NCBI GenBank assembly: GCA_964470965.1
Contig: CAYYIS010000022.1
Coordinates: forward strand, 1 to 64,000
Origin: CAYYIS01 sp964470965
GTDB taxonomy: Bacteria; JAAXHH01; JABIQT01
Direction: 5' to 3'
DNA length: 64,000 nt
The notes beneath the pieces are model-generated. The model was not told the DNA's origin. It saw only the letters and a list, made by a program, of their open reading frames with translations, and did no database searches. This document shows, piece after piece, positions 27,916-37,443 of the stretch. Each line of letters starts with the position of its first letter. Within the stretch, counting starts at the first letter, position 1. Position numbers and translations under genes: made by a program.

Positions 27916-29037
27916 TCATTTCGTCTCTACCGTCATATCCTGTGGTTTTCGATGCACCAGGATGATGTCCATCGGTATTCGGCCGACTATTTTTTCATCC
28001 TCGGTCAATACATCGATCCGCCATTTACCGGGTCCAACATTCTTCTTTCGCGTGAACCCTCGCCAGCCACCGTCCCTTCCACCGACGATGTCGTATCCTA
28101 TTTTATCCGTGGTGGTCCATTCCCCCTTTTTATTCAGCCATTGCCAGTGATGAACGATGCGCTGTTTCATTTCAGTCGGGGCAAAAACGGATGCAAAGCA
28201 GAAAATGGTATCGCCAACCGTGTATTCAAATATGCGATCATCGCTCCTGAATTCCCAATCGGCGGGTTGTCGATACCGCACCTCGTACTCTCCGCTATCG
28301 GTCTTCCGTACACCACGGTATATTCCGATTTCCTGGACGGATAAGGGGACGGGGGGGATCCAATTCAGAACATAAACGCCACACATCAAACCAAATAGGA
28401 CGATCGGCGGTACGAACACTCCGAATTTTTCACGCCACAGGTTTTTTGTATTGAGACCGAATATACAAAGCCAGATGAAACCCGTCAGGCCGAGGCTTAG
28501 AACACCTCCCTGAAGGAAGGTGTCGAAATCCATGCGCTTGGTCATGACCGGCAGGAAAAATGTGAAAAAGGCAAAACTGCAGAACATCTGCAGCACACTG
28601 AGCATTTTGAGACGGCTCAGGCCATGCCGCACGAACTCGTTAACCAGTAAAATCAATATGAGCATTACTACAAAGATGTAGGATTGTCCGACCGCCGCGC
28701 TTTTGAAATAGAGTATGGTGTATGCGGAAAACAGGCTGCCCATACACAGGTGGAGCAAGACCTTGAACCAATCCTGATGAGCGATTAGAAATTCGCGTTT
28801 CGTGTGTCGGAGTTCGATTCGGCCGATGATGATCAGGGCAATACTCGATAAAAGCAGGTACCCCAGAAGGACCAGGTTGTCGAACAGGAGGTCGACACGT
28901 TTCAGGGTGAACGTGTCGTAGGTAAAACCGATTACAAACGACGCGGGTGGCAGATAACCTTCATATCGGCGCATCATCCGCTGCACCTTTTCCGTCCGGG
29001 TCGGTTTATCAATCGGATAGTCAAAAGATTCGTTCAT
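27916..29037 (-). CDS. Polytopic membrane protein with DUF2914 C-terminus
   Basis: A 373-residue protein with about seven or eight hydrophobic helices in residues 30-250, then a soluble domain (265-373). The soluble part carries the pattern HHWQWLNKKGEW, GGRDGGWRG and KKNVGPGKWRIDV, which I recognise as DUF2914. That domain is of unknown function, found at the ends of membrane or periplasmic proteins. It sits 103 bases upstream of the exporter pair on the same strand and 4 bases after the aldo/keto reductase. No enzymatic role can be given. Confidence 0.8.
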   Translation of the reverse strand: MNESFDYPIDKPTRTEKVQRMMRRYEGYLPPASFVIGFTYDTFTLKRVDLLFDNLVLLGYLLLSSIALIIIGRIELRHTKREFLIAHQDWFKVLLHLCMGSLFSAYTILYFKSAAVGQSYIFVVMLILILLVNEFVRHGLSRLKMLSVLQMFCSFAFFTFFLPVMTKRMDFDTFLQGGVLSLGLTGFIWLCIFGLNTKNLWREKFGVFVPPIVLFGLMCGVYVLNWIPPVPLSVQEIGIYRGVRKTDSGEYEVRYRQPADWEFRSDDRIFEYTVGDTIFCFASVFAPTEMKQRIVHHWQWLNKKGEWTTTDKIGYDIVGGRDGGWRGFTRKKNVGPGKWRIDVLTEDEKIVGRIPMDIILVHRKPQDMTVETK

Positions 29038-29041
29038 AGCC

Positions 29042-30025
29042 CTACCTATATTCTGCTTCGATTCTGTTGGCGTACCTCAAACTGGCTTCATTCAAAGAGT
29101 TTAATGTCTCCGAAGGTAATGTCACCTCCAATCCCGCTAGCATCTCATCCACGTGCTCCGGCTGCTCGGGACCGGAGAGGACGGCCGAGACCTCTTGGTG
29201 CGACATCACCCAGGCCACACATACCTGGGTCCTGCTGATGTCAAGTTCTGCGGCGGCTTGGTCCAATGCATCGTGCAGATTTGACAGTGCCGAGTGAGAG
29301 TTGGGTTTGGTGCGTTCGGATAGATGGCCCGCATCCAGGGGACTGAACGCCATCACACCGAGGGAATGCTGGCGGGCCACCGGGAACAACTCCTGCTCAA
29401 GTTTGCGGACCCGCGACCGACCGGCATCCGATAGTGCGTATCCGGCTATGGTGTAATATTCTTCCAGCACGGCAGGTCCAGAAACCCCGAGACTATGGGC
29501 GGTGCATATGCAGGATTCTACCATTTCCGAATCATGATTCGATAGTCCCCAGTATCGTATTTTTCCGGAGACCTTCAGCTGATCCATCGAGGTGCAGATT
29601 TCTTCCCAATCTGATCTGCCGTCTGGACTGTGCAAGAGATACAGATCGACGTAGTCCGTCTGAAGACGCCTTAGCGAACTCTCCAGCTGATCAGACAAAT
29701 ATCCCTTGGTGAAAACGGCCCGCTCCCCACTCTCACCCGTCTTTTTCGGCGGCAAGGAAGGAGGTACTTTGGTGCATATGACACAATCGGTTCTTCGGTC
29801 CGCGATTGTTTTTCCCAGCAAGGCTTCCGATCCACCCCAGCCGTAAGCCTGTGCCGTGTCGAAAAAGTTAATTCCGATGTCGAGGCAGTGGCGGAGAACC
29901 AACTGAGCAGCCGGTTCTTCCGCATGACGCTCCAGGTGCCTGAAGGCCGTTCCCTGGCAATGGCGGGTCACGTGCAGGTCGGTCTTTCCCAAGCGCACTC
30001 TGTCTAAGGTATCTGGCATAGTCAT
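29042..30025 (-). CDS. Aldo/keto reductase
   Basis: A 327-residue NADPH-dependent (beta/alpha)8 oxidoreductase. The catalytic tetrad is complete: D56 and Y61 (NFFDTAQAYG), K86 (ICTKV) and H132 (LYLLHSPD). Members of this group act on sugars and small aldehydes, sometimes as myo-inositol or pyridoxal dehydrogenases. ATG codons occur at 30025 and 30019 with a weak upstream site. Divergent from the PhyH gene at 30114. Confidence 0.9.
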   Translation of the reverse strand: MTMPDTLDRVRLGKTDLHVTRHCQGTAFRHLERHAEEPAAQLVLRHCLDIGINFFDTAQAYGWGGSEALLGKTIADRRTDCVICTKVPPSLPPKKTGESGERAVFTKGYLSDQLESSLRRLQTDYVDLYLLHSPDGRSDWEEICTSMDQLKVSGKIRYWGLSNHDSEMVESCICTAHSLGVSGPAVLEEYYTIAGYALSDAGRSRVRKLEQELFPVARQHSLGVMAFSPLDAGHLSERTKPNSHSALSNLHDALDQAAAELDISRTQVCVAWVMSHQEVSAVLSGPEQPEHVDEMLAGLEVTLPSETLNSLNEASLRYANRIEAEYR

Positions 30026-30113
30026 GTGATTTTCTTCTTGTTATTCTATCTGGTCGGATGTTAAGGTATACGCGTTCACTCGGTAAGACAACCAAATAAA
30101 ACAGGATCCGACC

Positions 30114-30857
30114 ATGACGGAAGAGCAGAAATATATCTTCGACCTTCAGGGATATATCGTTCTCAAAGATGTGATACCGCAACCGGTCATAGAAGCATGC
30201 AATAAGGCGCTGGACCGCTTAGAGTTCATGGATCCTGACACGTACCCTCCCCCTCTGTGTCTTGGCACAGAAAAAACCGATCAAGAGCTTTACATCTCCA
30301 ATATCCTGGAAGGCGATCCTTCGTTTCGTGAATTGATCGGCATCCCCGAAGTCCTCGACGTGGTGGAAATTGTCACAGGCGGGCCGTATCGGTTGAATCA
30401 CACGTATACGATCTACCGATGGGGTGGCGGGTACACCGGACTGCACATGCAGGGTACGCCTATCATCCCCAAGTGCCAGTACCACTGTAGAAACGGTCAG
30501 ATGGTGTCCACGCTGACCAAGGCGGTGTTCCCGATGCTCGATTGTGAGGCGGAGGATGGGTGTTTCGCCGTGATTCCAGGCGCTCATAAGAGCAATTTCG
30601 AAAAGCCATGGGGCAGCCATCCCGATGAGAACCCACTATTGACACCAGTCCCCGCATCGGCCGGGGATGCAATCATTTTCACCGAGGCCCTCACACACGG
30701 TTCTACCGTTAATACGTCTGGTCAGAGACGGCGGACGGTTTACTACTGTTACAGCATCGGTTACATGCCTGATTGGGGTGGGCAGGGACTACATTTCAGC
30801 GATCGGATCACCGATAATCTCTCAGAGTTTCAGAACGAGATCGTTCGTTTGAAATAG
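30114..30857 (+). CDS. PhyH-family protein with HxQ in place of HxD
   Basis: A 247-residue PhyH-fold protein beginning with the EEQKYIFDLQGYIVL pattern shared with the copies at 45654 and 51073. The iron motif is H111-M112-Q113 (GLHMQG): the acid is replaced by Gln. IPGAHKSNF, distal H195 (ALTHGS) and Arg205-207 remain. Gln can coordinate metal weakly, so it might keep iron with altered reactivity, or be inactive. GGYTGLH precedes the motif, as in the HxG members. Single gene divergent from the aldo/keto reductase. Confidence 0.86.
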   Translation: MTEEQKYIFDLQGYIVLKDVIPQPVIEACNKALDRLEFMDPDTYPPPLCLGTEKTDQELYISNILEGDPSFRELIGIPEVLDVVEIVTGGPYRLNHTYTIYRWGGGYTGLHMQGTPIIPKCQYHCRNGQMVSTLTKAVFPMLDCEAEDGCFAVIPGAHKSNFEKPWGSHPDENPLLTPVPASAGDAIIFTEALTHGSTVNTSGQRRRTVYYCYSIGYMPDWGGQGLHFSDRITDNLSEFQNEIVRLK

Positions 30858-31190
30858 GAACAGCTGCCACGACACCCAAAGAACCGATGGGAAGTCGGCG
30901 GTATCGAATTTCATCCAAGCCAAGCGCCGTCGGTGGCACATAACAACCATCATTACTAACGAAAGAATTCGGGAGTACCTCCTTCTGAATCCAACCGCAG
31001 CCCGGAGATGTGCGGGGCCGTAAGTGAGCGGCGTGAATTCGAGAAAGGGATAACATTCGTATTCGGTTACATTAGACACCGGTATGGTTGCGTCATGCGT
31101 ATTGGATTCTTTGATTGACGTTCGGGAGGGATGAATCTATAATCAAATCGGTATTTTTTCCGATTTCGTGATATCGTAATCAATCGAGGA
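30858..31190. other. Intergenic region upstream of the second importer
   Basis: A 333-base spacer. Its only supported content is the consensus-like promoter at 31115-31143. Short overlapping minus-strand frames look like chance. Confidence 0.4.
31115..31143 (+). promoter_or_regulatory. Consensus sigma70-type promoter of the second ABC importer
   Basis: TTGACG (31115-31120), exactly 17 bases, TATAAT (31138-31143). This is the best promoter match in the window and lies about 48 bases before the first codon of the importer operon. Confidence 0.7.
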
Positions 31191-32207
31191 TTGAATAACG
31201 AAAAAGGGTTGCGTCAAGGTATGGAAGATGGAACGGAGGCCACCCGTCGGCAATCAATGGAACCGGCGGATTTATCGGAGCCCAGAACCATCTGGCAGCA
31301 GATCCAAAAAAATCGGCTCCTTATGTCAGGCGGCGGGATCGTGGGGGCGTTGATGTTGCTCGCCCTTACCGCTCCGTTACTTACTCAATGGAATATACTG
31401 GACGACCCGATGGAACAGTTCCCGCAGGGACTTGACCCGTACGGTCTGCCGTTGGCACCGGGCGGCGTGCACAGCCTTGGCACAGACAGCCTGGGAAGGG
31501 ATATGCTCAGCCGGGTAGTCCATGGTACCAGGATTTCTCTGACGGTGGGCATCATCGCCATGCTAACGGCACTCTGCATCGGCGTTACGGTAGGGGTAAT
31601 AGCCGGTTATTTCGGTACCTGGGTTAACGCGGTTCTCATGCGTGGAACGGATGTGATGATGACTATACCGGGGTTGCTTCTCGCTATCGCTTTTGCCAGT
31701 TTGATGGACGGCAGACAGGTTCATCTCCATCCCTCCTGGACCGACTGGCATGAACTCGATCTGACTTTGGAGCGAGGGATTCTCAGCGTGCTCCTGGTTA
31801 TCGGCATTGTCAGTTGGACCTGGATCGCCCGTGTGGTCCGTAGCCAGGTGATCTCGGTAAAGGAACGTGAGTTTGTGGAAGCGTCTCGGGCCATGGGGTG
31901 CCGACATCGCAGGATTATCGTTCGACACATAGCGCCCAATATTCTCCCGACAGTCATCATAGTAGCTACACTGAGCACGGCCGGTACCATTCTGCTCGAT
32001 GCCGGGCTGAGCTACCTGGGGGTGGGCGTTCCACCGCCGGCCCCATCCTGGGGAACCATGATCGCAGACGGCCAACCATACTTCATTGTAGCGCCTCATC
32101 TAACCGTCATTCCCGGCTTTGCCATTATCCTCACGGTCGTAGGTTTCAACCTGTTGGGTCAGGGGCTGCAGGACGTTCTGGACCCGTACGAGAAGGGACG
32201 CAGATGA
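31191..32207 (+). CDS. ABC transporter permease (DppC type)
   Basis: A 338-residue DppC-like permease with six predicted helices. The family block HSLGTDSLGRDMLSRVVHGTRI follows the first periplasmic loop, and the EAA loop EFVEASRAMGCRHRRIIVRHIAP is at about 223-245. The frame opens with TTG at 31191 right after GAGGA, which is too close. Later starts (TTG 31209, ATG 31221) are possible, so the first ten residues are uncertain. The gene order permease-receptor-permease is unusual, since the receptor normally comes first. Confidence 0.9.
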   Translation: MNNEKGLRQGMEDGTEATRRQSMEPADLSEPRTIWQQIQKNRLLMSGGGIVGALMLLALTAPLLTQWNILDDPMEQFPQGLDPYGLPLAPGGVHSLGTDSLGRDMLSRVVHGTRISLTVGIIAMLTALCIGVTVGVIAGYFGTWVNAVLMRGTDVMMTIPGLLLAIAFASLMDGRQVHLHPSWTDWHELDLTLERGILSVLLVIGIVSWTWIARVVRSQVISVKEREFVEASRAMGCRHRRIIVRHIAPNILPTVIIVATLSTAGTILLDAGLSYLGVGVPPPAPSWGTMIADGQPYFIVAPHLTVIPGFAIILTVVGFNLLGQGLQDVLDPYEKGRR

Positions 32208-33835
32208 AGGCGTACGGAAAATCTCTCCCCTTGATAACGGTGTTTTTACTGTCCACAGTGGGCGTCGGGTGTGATTCCGTACAACACGTCGAGCGAGTGC
32301 TGCGGAACGACAGGGCGCTTCGTATCGCAATCCCTTCGGACGCCCGGACCCTTGATCCTGCCATTGCCTACGACGTGGTCACCTGGCCCCTGGTAAGGGC
32401 TGTGTTTCATGGGCTCATAGACTATGACGACGATTTGGCGTTGATTCCCTGGCAGTCTGACGGCTGGGAGATATCTGACGATGGGGCAACCATTACATTT
32501 CACTTGACGCCGGGAATCACATTCTCTAACGGCAGGGAAGTTACCGCGGAGGATTACGTATATACACTGACGCGCCTGCTGGATCTTAAAACGAAATCGC
32601 CCGGCCAGGGATTCTTCAGGAACATCGTAGGCTCTGCGGCCTTCCAGGACGGTGACGCGCCCAACGTCGCCGGCCTAGACGCGAAAGGGCGATACACCTT
32701 TGAAATTAGGCTCCAGAAACCGGACCCAACCTTCCTGCACGTCATGGCAATGCCCTTCGCCTACGTTGTGCCGAAAGAGGCCGTGAGCGCTACCGGGGGG
32801 GAATTTGCCCGCAATCCGGTAGGCAGCGGTGCTTTTGTTCTTTCCGAATGGAAACGCGGAAGCTGGATGCGGTTTAAACGCAATCTAAATTATGCGTGGC
32901 CCGAACGGGTTAAGCTGGATGCCTTCGAGATTGTGGTGGGCGGAGACGGCGCCCTCCATATGATGATGTTCGAGCGGGGGGAGCTGGATATCGCAAATGT
33001 AACCGATGTGGGCATTCCCGACCCCGATTTCGTGAGGGTGATGAAAGACCCCGTACTCAAAGAGTATGTCGAATCCCAACCACTGAACGCCGTAAGGTAT
33101 CTGTCGATGAATACGGAGATTTCGCCGTTCGATAATGTCCTTGTCAGACAGGCGGTCAATTATGCCGTGGATAAGAAACGTATCATTCGGCTGATGAGCG
33201 GCCGCGGGGTGCCGGCGAGGGGTGTGTTGCCGCCGGGGATGCCCGGATTCAATCCCCATAGGACAGGTTACCCGTATACTCCAGCAAAGGCGAAACAGCT
33301 TCTTCGCGAGGCTGGGTATCCGGAGGGATTTGAGACGGAATTGTGGATCAACGCCAACATGAACACCGAAGTCAGGCAATCACAGGCTATTCAGCAGGAC
33401 CTCGCGAAAGTAGGTATCAAGGTGTCCATTAAGGCGGTCACCGGAGCTACGAGAATAGAGGCGGTCGGGCGCAGGAAGACGGTACCCATGGCGCACTTCG
33501 GCTGGTATCAGGACTATCCCGATCCCAGTAATTTCCTGGATGTGCTGCTCAGCGGTCACCGGATTACGGAGGTAAACAGTAACAACGTGGCGTTTTATGA
33601 CAACAGCGAAGTAAACGACTTGCTGTCAAGAGCAGCCTATGATCTGGATCCTCAACACAGGTTGTCGTTATATCAACAGGCAGAATCCATCATCGTCGAC
33701 GAAGCCCCATGGGTGTTTTTGTATCATCCGAACATGTACATACTCAGACAACCCTGGCTGCATGGGCTGGATTTGAATCCGGTCTGGCCTATCCGCTATG
33801 AACGTATGTGGATAGACACCGGTAAGGGAAGCTGA
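32204..33835 (+). CDS. ABC transporter substrate-binding protein, family 5
   Basis: A 543-residue peptide-type solute receptor. The start is the ATG overlapping the permease stop (ATGA), with AAGGGA upstream; the open frame reaches 102 codons further but runs antisense to sense in the permease. Residues 1-22 are a signal sequence ending in VGVGC, an imperfect lipobox, so probably a lipoprotein. Family features are ARTLDPA, FHLTPGITFSNGREVTAEDY and RQAVNYAVDKKRI. It shares only general family likeness with the larger receptor at 15165. Ligand unknown: peptide, opine or small amino compound. Confidence 0.92.
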   Translation: MKAYGKSLPLITVFLLSTVGVGCDSVQHVERVLRNDRALRIAIPSDARTLDPAIAYDVVTWPLVRAVFHGLIDYDDDLALIPWQSDGWEISDDGATITFHLTPGITFSNGREVTAEDYVYTLTRLLDLKTKSPGQGFFRNIVGSAAFQDGDAPNVAGLDAKGRYTFEIRLQKPDPTFLHVMAMPFAYVVPKEAVSATGGEFARNPVGSGAFVLSEWKRGSWMRFKRNLNYAWPERVKLDAFEIVVGGDGALHMMMFERGELDIANVTDVGIPDPDFVRVMKDPVLKEYVESQPLNAVRYLSMNTEISPFDNVLVRQAVNYAVDKKRIIRLMSGRGVPARGVLPPGMPGFNPHRTGYPYTPAKAKQLLREAGYPEGFETELWINANMNTEVRQSQAIQQDLAKVGIKVSIKAVTGATRIEAVGRRKTVPMAHFGWYQDYPDPSNFLDVLLSGHRITEVNSNNVAFYDNSEVNDLLSRAAYDLDPQHRLSLYQQAESIIVDEAPWVFLYHPNMYILRQPWLHGLDLNPVWPIRYERMWIDTGKGS

Positions 33836-34755
33836 TGCTCTCGCGTATCACATATCGCCTGCTCTGGGCAGTTATAATCCTCTGGGGCACTACCGTGATT
33901 ACCTTTCTGATTGCCCATTCGGTACCGGCGGACCCGGCGCGGGTCTATGCAGGCGCCAATGCCGATGCGGAGACGATCGCCCGTATCCGTCAGGAGATGG
34001 GCTTGAAAGATCCACTGATAAAACAATACGGGCGGTATGTGCTGGCACTCGTCCAGGGTGATCTGGGTACGTCTCTTGTAACCAATGAAAAGGTGCGGGA
34101 TGCGATTCTGGAAAGATTTCCGACCACCGCGGTGCTGGCGATTACAGCCATCGTTTTCTGGATGCTCATCAGTCTGCCGCTCGGCGTGGTTACCGCAAAA
34201 TACCGGGGTCGCTGGATCGACAGGACGGTACTGGTGGTAGGGATGATCGCCATCTCATTGCCAGTGTTCTGGCTTGCCCGAATGCTTCAATATGAACTGG
34301 CATACCGCTCCGGATTATTTCCGGTGGCGGGATTTTTCAGCTGGAAGCACATCATTCTTCCCGCTCTGACGCTCGCCCTGGTGACGTCCGGTTATTATGC
34401 CCGGTTAATACACGCGAATATGGTGGAAGCGCTGGGACATGACTACATCCGGGTGGCTAGGGCGAAAGGGTTGGCTGAGGCGGTGGTGCTGTGCAGGCAT
34501 GCATTGCGTAATGCTATGATACCGGTGGTTACGGTCCTGGGTATGGACGTGGCCGCACTCCTCGGAGGAGTGGTGTTTACAGAAAATGTATTCGCACTCC
34601 CTGGAATCGGGACACTTGCGCTCCAGGCGGTATTCAATCTGGATGTTCCGATGATCATGGGGGTCGTTCTGTTCTCTGCCACACTGGTGGTAATGGTCAA
34701 CCTCTTGGTTGATTTCCTGTATCAGTGGATCGACCCGAGGGTGCAGGCGGAATAA
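33835..34755 (+). CDS. ABC transporter permease (DppB type)
   Basis: A 306-residue permease starting MLSRITYRLLWAVIILWGTT, with the DppB pattern of a short N-helix, a periplasmic loop (IRQEMGLKDPLIKQYGRYV) and five further helices. The EAA loop YIRVARAKGLAEAVVLCRHALR is near 203-224. Its ATG overlaps the receptor stop by one base. No ATPase gene follows. Instead a PhyH gene begins 13 bases later. Confidence 0.92.
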   Translation: MLSRITYRLLWAVIILWGTTVITFLIAHSVPADPARVYAGANADAETIARIRQEMGLKDPLIKQYGRYVLALVQGDLGTSLVTNEKVRDAILERFPTTAVLAITAIVFWMLISLPLGVVTAKYRGRWIDRTVLVVGMIAISLPVFWLARMLQYELAYRSGLFPVAGFFSWKHIILPALTLALVTSGYYARLIHANMVEALGHDYIRVARAKGLAEAVVLCRHALRNAMIPVVTVLGMDVAALLGGVVFTENVFALPGIGTLALQAVFNLDVPMIMGVVLFSATLVVMVNLLVDFLYQWIDPRVQAE

Positions 34756-34768
34756 CAGGAGTGGCACA

Positions 34769-35614
34769 TTGGTTAAATCATTGAAGGAACAGTGGGATGC
34801 GGAAGGTTATGCGGTGGTGCCCGGGATCTACCACAGCGAAACAACAGAGCGGTTGCTGCCTGTGTGCGAGGGGATTCTCGATCAGTGGCGCAAAGAGAGT
34901 CCGGAAGATGGTAAACCTGGGGGCGGTCCGCAAGCAACGGTGATGAGACATCTCAATCATCCGGGTTATTTTAAAATGCATCCGGAGTGGAAAAACCTGA
35001 TCCTTGAGTCCGTGGCCGATAGGCGTGTCCTCGATGTAGCCCGGGAAGTCCTCGGAGAAGATCCCATGTTTCGCACAACGAGTTTTTTTTTCAACCCGAC
35101 CGGGACGAGTCGGGATGGTAACTGGCACCGGGACTCTCAATTCAAGCATCCCGATGAAAAAGAGGAAAAAGTATTCCTGGAACGGAGATTCGGCACAACA
35201 TCCGGAATCCAGGTGCAGATCGCTTTGACCCCCTCGGAAGATATCGAATATGTCCCCAGGTCTCACCTGCGGTGGGATACGCCTGAAGAATACCGTATTC
35301 GCCGTGCTGAGGAGCAGAAGAACAATGCCTCCAACGCGATGCCCGGTGCCATAAGACTGAAACAGGAACCGGGTGATGCCGTTCTCTTCAATCCGCTGGG
35401 TTTGCACAGGGGGCGATATCATGCGGATAAACGGCGACGCACCTATATGCTGACCTACATGCCGGCCTCCGTGCATTACATCGATTATTTTTCACATCAA
35501 CCGTGGTTTCTGACAACGGGATATCTCGACGGCTTGACGCAGTCTTCCAGGTTGTTTTTTGAGAGGTTCATCGAAGAATACAGGAGGGATTGGACGGGCG
35601 CCGCCGGTATATAA
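34769..35614 (+). CDS. Phytanoyl-CoA dioxygenase family protein (canonical HxD), TTG start
   Basis: A 281-residue PhyH-type oxygenase. I set the start at TTG 34769 because CAGGAG (34756-34761) sits 7 bases upstream. An ATG at 34709 would lie deep inside the permease gene. Triad H120-R121-D122 (NWHRDSQF), distal H213 (GLHRGRY) and Arg 222-224 are present. The region PGTSRD before the triad and VPRSHLRWDTPEE after it distinguish this subgroup. Its close coupling to the importer suggests that it hydroxylates the imported compound. It abuts the convergent DsbA-like gene. Confidence 0.88.
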   Translation: MVKSLKEQWDAEGYAVVPGIYHSETTERLLPVCEGILDQWRKESPEDGKPGGGPQATVMRHLNHPGYFKMHPEWKNLILESVADRRVLDVAREVLGEDPMFRTTSFFFNPTGTSRDGNWHRDSQFKHPDEKEEKVFLERRFGTTSGIQVQIALTPSEDIEYVPRSHLRWDTPEEYRIRRAEEQKNNASNAMPGAIRLKQEPGDAVLFNPLGLHRGRYHADKRRRTYMLTYMPASVHYIDYFSHQPWFLTTGYLDGLTQSSRLFFERFIEEYRRDWTGAAGI

Positions 35615-36238
35615 TCAAGAGACCAGGGCAGCACTCAACATCTCGTAGATGTGTTCGGGCTCATCGTAGCCGGAAGCCAGCCAGATCAGGTCATCGCGGT
35701 GTTCGAAGATGAGACTCGGAAATTGATTGGCCGATAGGGAGCGTCTCAGTGTGAAATCTTCTTGGAGATTCTGTTCGATTTCCCATGAGACGATCGCCTC
35801 TGCAAAGGTATCCGTGTCCAGGTTAAGATCGCCGGCAAGTGAAACAAGCGTATCGATATCGGAAGGATTTTGACCTTCGAGGTAGTAAGCCCGCTGGATA
35901 CGGTGGTACATGAGCGGGGCGCCAAAGGGGTGTTGCGCCGCCGCGGAGAGCACCGCACGGCAGGCAGGGTAGGTGGAGCGGCGCGGTAGGCATTTCTCCC
36001 AGAAGTCCCAGTTGAATTCAGCGCCTGTCCGCTCTGCGACCGCGCGCCATTGTTCCTGGACATATTGGCGGGTTTCTTCGGGCATCACTTCATCGGAATC
36101 TTTGGCAAGGCCGCCCATTACATACCGGATTGGAATATCTTCCGGCAGCATTTCGGTGACCTCGGCGATGACGGGCTGAAACCCCCAGCACCAGGAGCAC
36201 ATAGGATCGGAGACATAATACAGAGTGGACCAGTTCAT
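35615..36238 (-). CDS. DsbA-family (FrnE-like) thiol oxidoreductase
   Basis: A 207-residue thioredoxin-fold protein with a large helical insert. The redox motif is CSWC (C14-C17) directly after the first strand, in the pattern VSDPMCSWCWGF typical of cytoplasmic DsbA/FrnE-like proteins. The cis-Pro loop is NQFPSLIF. There is no signal peptide, so it acts in the cytoplasm, probably as a disulfide or glutathione-linked oxidoreductase. It starts 58 bases from the divergent GH172-like gene. Confidence 0.87.
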   Translation of the reverse strand: MNWSTLYYVSDPMCSWCWGFQPVIAEVTEMLPEDIPIRYVMGGLAKDSDEVMPEETRQYVQEQWRAVAERTGAEFNWDFWEKCLPRRSTYPACRAVLSAAAQHPFGAPLMYHRIQRAYYLEGQNPSDIDTLVSLAGDLNLDTDTFAEAIVSWEIEQNLQEDFTLRRSLSANQFPSLIFEHRDDLIWLASGYDEPEHIYEMLSAALVS

Positions 36239-36296
36239 ATAGGTAAAAAAGTAAATTTGTTAATTACTGTCAAGGAACATCACATGAGGAGATGAA

Positions 36297-37391
36297 ATGG
36301 AATACTTCAGCGGTTTAGGAATGAACATGGGGACACTGTCCCGTCTGTCGAAGGCGAAGTCAAGGTCGATCAGTCCTGAAAATTTAACGGGTGAACCGGG
36401 CAAGGGCGGTATGGCCACGGAGGGAACCGGGGCTGTCCACGCTCGCTATCTCGGTCAGGGTTGGAAGATGTCACCCTCCATCGATATTCAGCCCGGGGAG
36501 ACGTTCACACTTGCCGACATAGAGGGGCCCGGTGCCATACAGCATATCTGGATGACACCCACCGGGCACTGGCGCTTCTCGATCATCAGAATCTATTGGG
36601 ACGACGAAGAAACACCGTCCGTGGAATGTCCGGTCGGCGACTTCTTTGCCTGCGGATGGGGTGAATACGCACAGGTGACATCCATGGCCGTCTGTGTAAA
36701 TCCGGGTAGTGCTTTCAACTGCTACTGGGAGATGCCATTCCGGAAGCGCTGCCGGATTACGATGGAGAACCTGGCGGATGCAAAAATGCGGGTGTATTAC
36801 CAGATTGACTACACCCTGACTGAGGTGCCGGATGATGCCGCCTATTTCCATGCGCAATTTCGACGGGTGAATCCACTGCCCTATAAAGAAGTGTACACGA
36901 TACTGGATGGCGTACAGGGCCATGGACATTTTGTTGGCACCTACATGGCGTGGGGGGTGAACAACAACGGTTGGTGGGGTGAGGGCGAGATCAAATTCTT
37001 TATAGATGGTGACGGAGAATTCCCGACAATCTGCGGAACAGGTACCGAGGACTATTTCTGCGGATCGTATAATTTCGATCACGACAATGCGTACCGTGAG
37101 TTCACAACACCCTACGCCGGATTGCCTCAGGTGATACGACCCGATGGTCTGTACCGGTCACAGCAAAGGTTCGGCATGTATCGCTGGCATGTTATGGATC
37201 CGGTCAGGTTCGAAAAAGACCTGCGCGTGACCATCCAGGCGCTCGGATGGCGGCAGCGGATGGGGTGGACCGAGGGCGGTCCCTACCTGCCGCTTCAGGA
37301 TGATATCGCTTCTGTGGCCTACTGGTACCAGACGCTTCCGGCCGCACCATTCCCCAAGCTGAGCGATCGGGAATATCTGGAGGTCGTCTGA
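36297..37391 (+). CDS. DUF2961 / GH172-family protein
   Basis: A 364-residue protein of the DUF2961 family, of which characterised members (GH172) are alpha-fructofuranosidases, difructose-anhydride synthases and related arabinofuranosidases. Recognised blocks are DIEGPGAIQHIWMTP (about 80-95), SVECPVGDFFACGWG (about 103-117), and the active-site region CGTGTEDYFCGSYNFDH (about 245-260) with the acidic pair in TED. No signal peptide is seen, so it probably acts on imported sugar. Start chosen with GAGGAGATGAAATG just upstream. An MFS carrier follows 52 bases later. Confidence 0.88.
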   Translation: MEYFSGLGMNMGTLSRLSKAKSRSISPENLTGEPGKGGMATEGTGAVHARYLGQGWKMSPSIDIQPGETFTLADIEGPGAIQHIWMTPTGHWRFSIIRIYWDDEETPSVECPVGDFFACGWGEYAQVTSMAVCVNPGSAFNCYWEMPFRKRCRITMENLADAKMRVYYQIDYTLTEVPDDAAYFHAQFRRVNPLPYKEVYTILDGVQGHGHFVGTYMAWGVNNNGWWGEGEIKFFIDGDGEFPTICGTGTEDYFCGSYNFDHDNAYREFTTPYAGLPQVIRPDGLYRSQQRFGMYRWHVMDPVRFEKDLRVTIQALGWRQRMGWTEGGPYLPLQDDIASVAYWYQTLPAAPFPKLSDREYLEVV

Positions 37392-37443
37392 TGTTGATAC
37401 CGCCTCGTATCACCCCTTACTTGTCAAGGATCATCGTATCGAC

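Noticed and set aside
31898..32203. Upstream extension of the second binding-protein frame
   Set aside because: It overlaps the permease gene in another frame. The ATGA-coupled start at 32204 gives a normal signal sequence.
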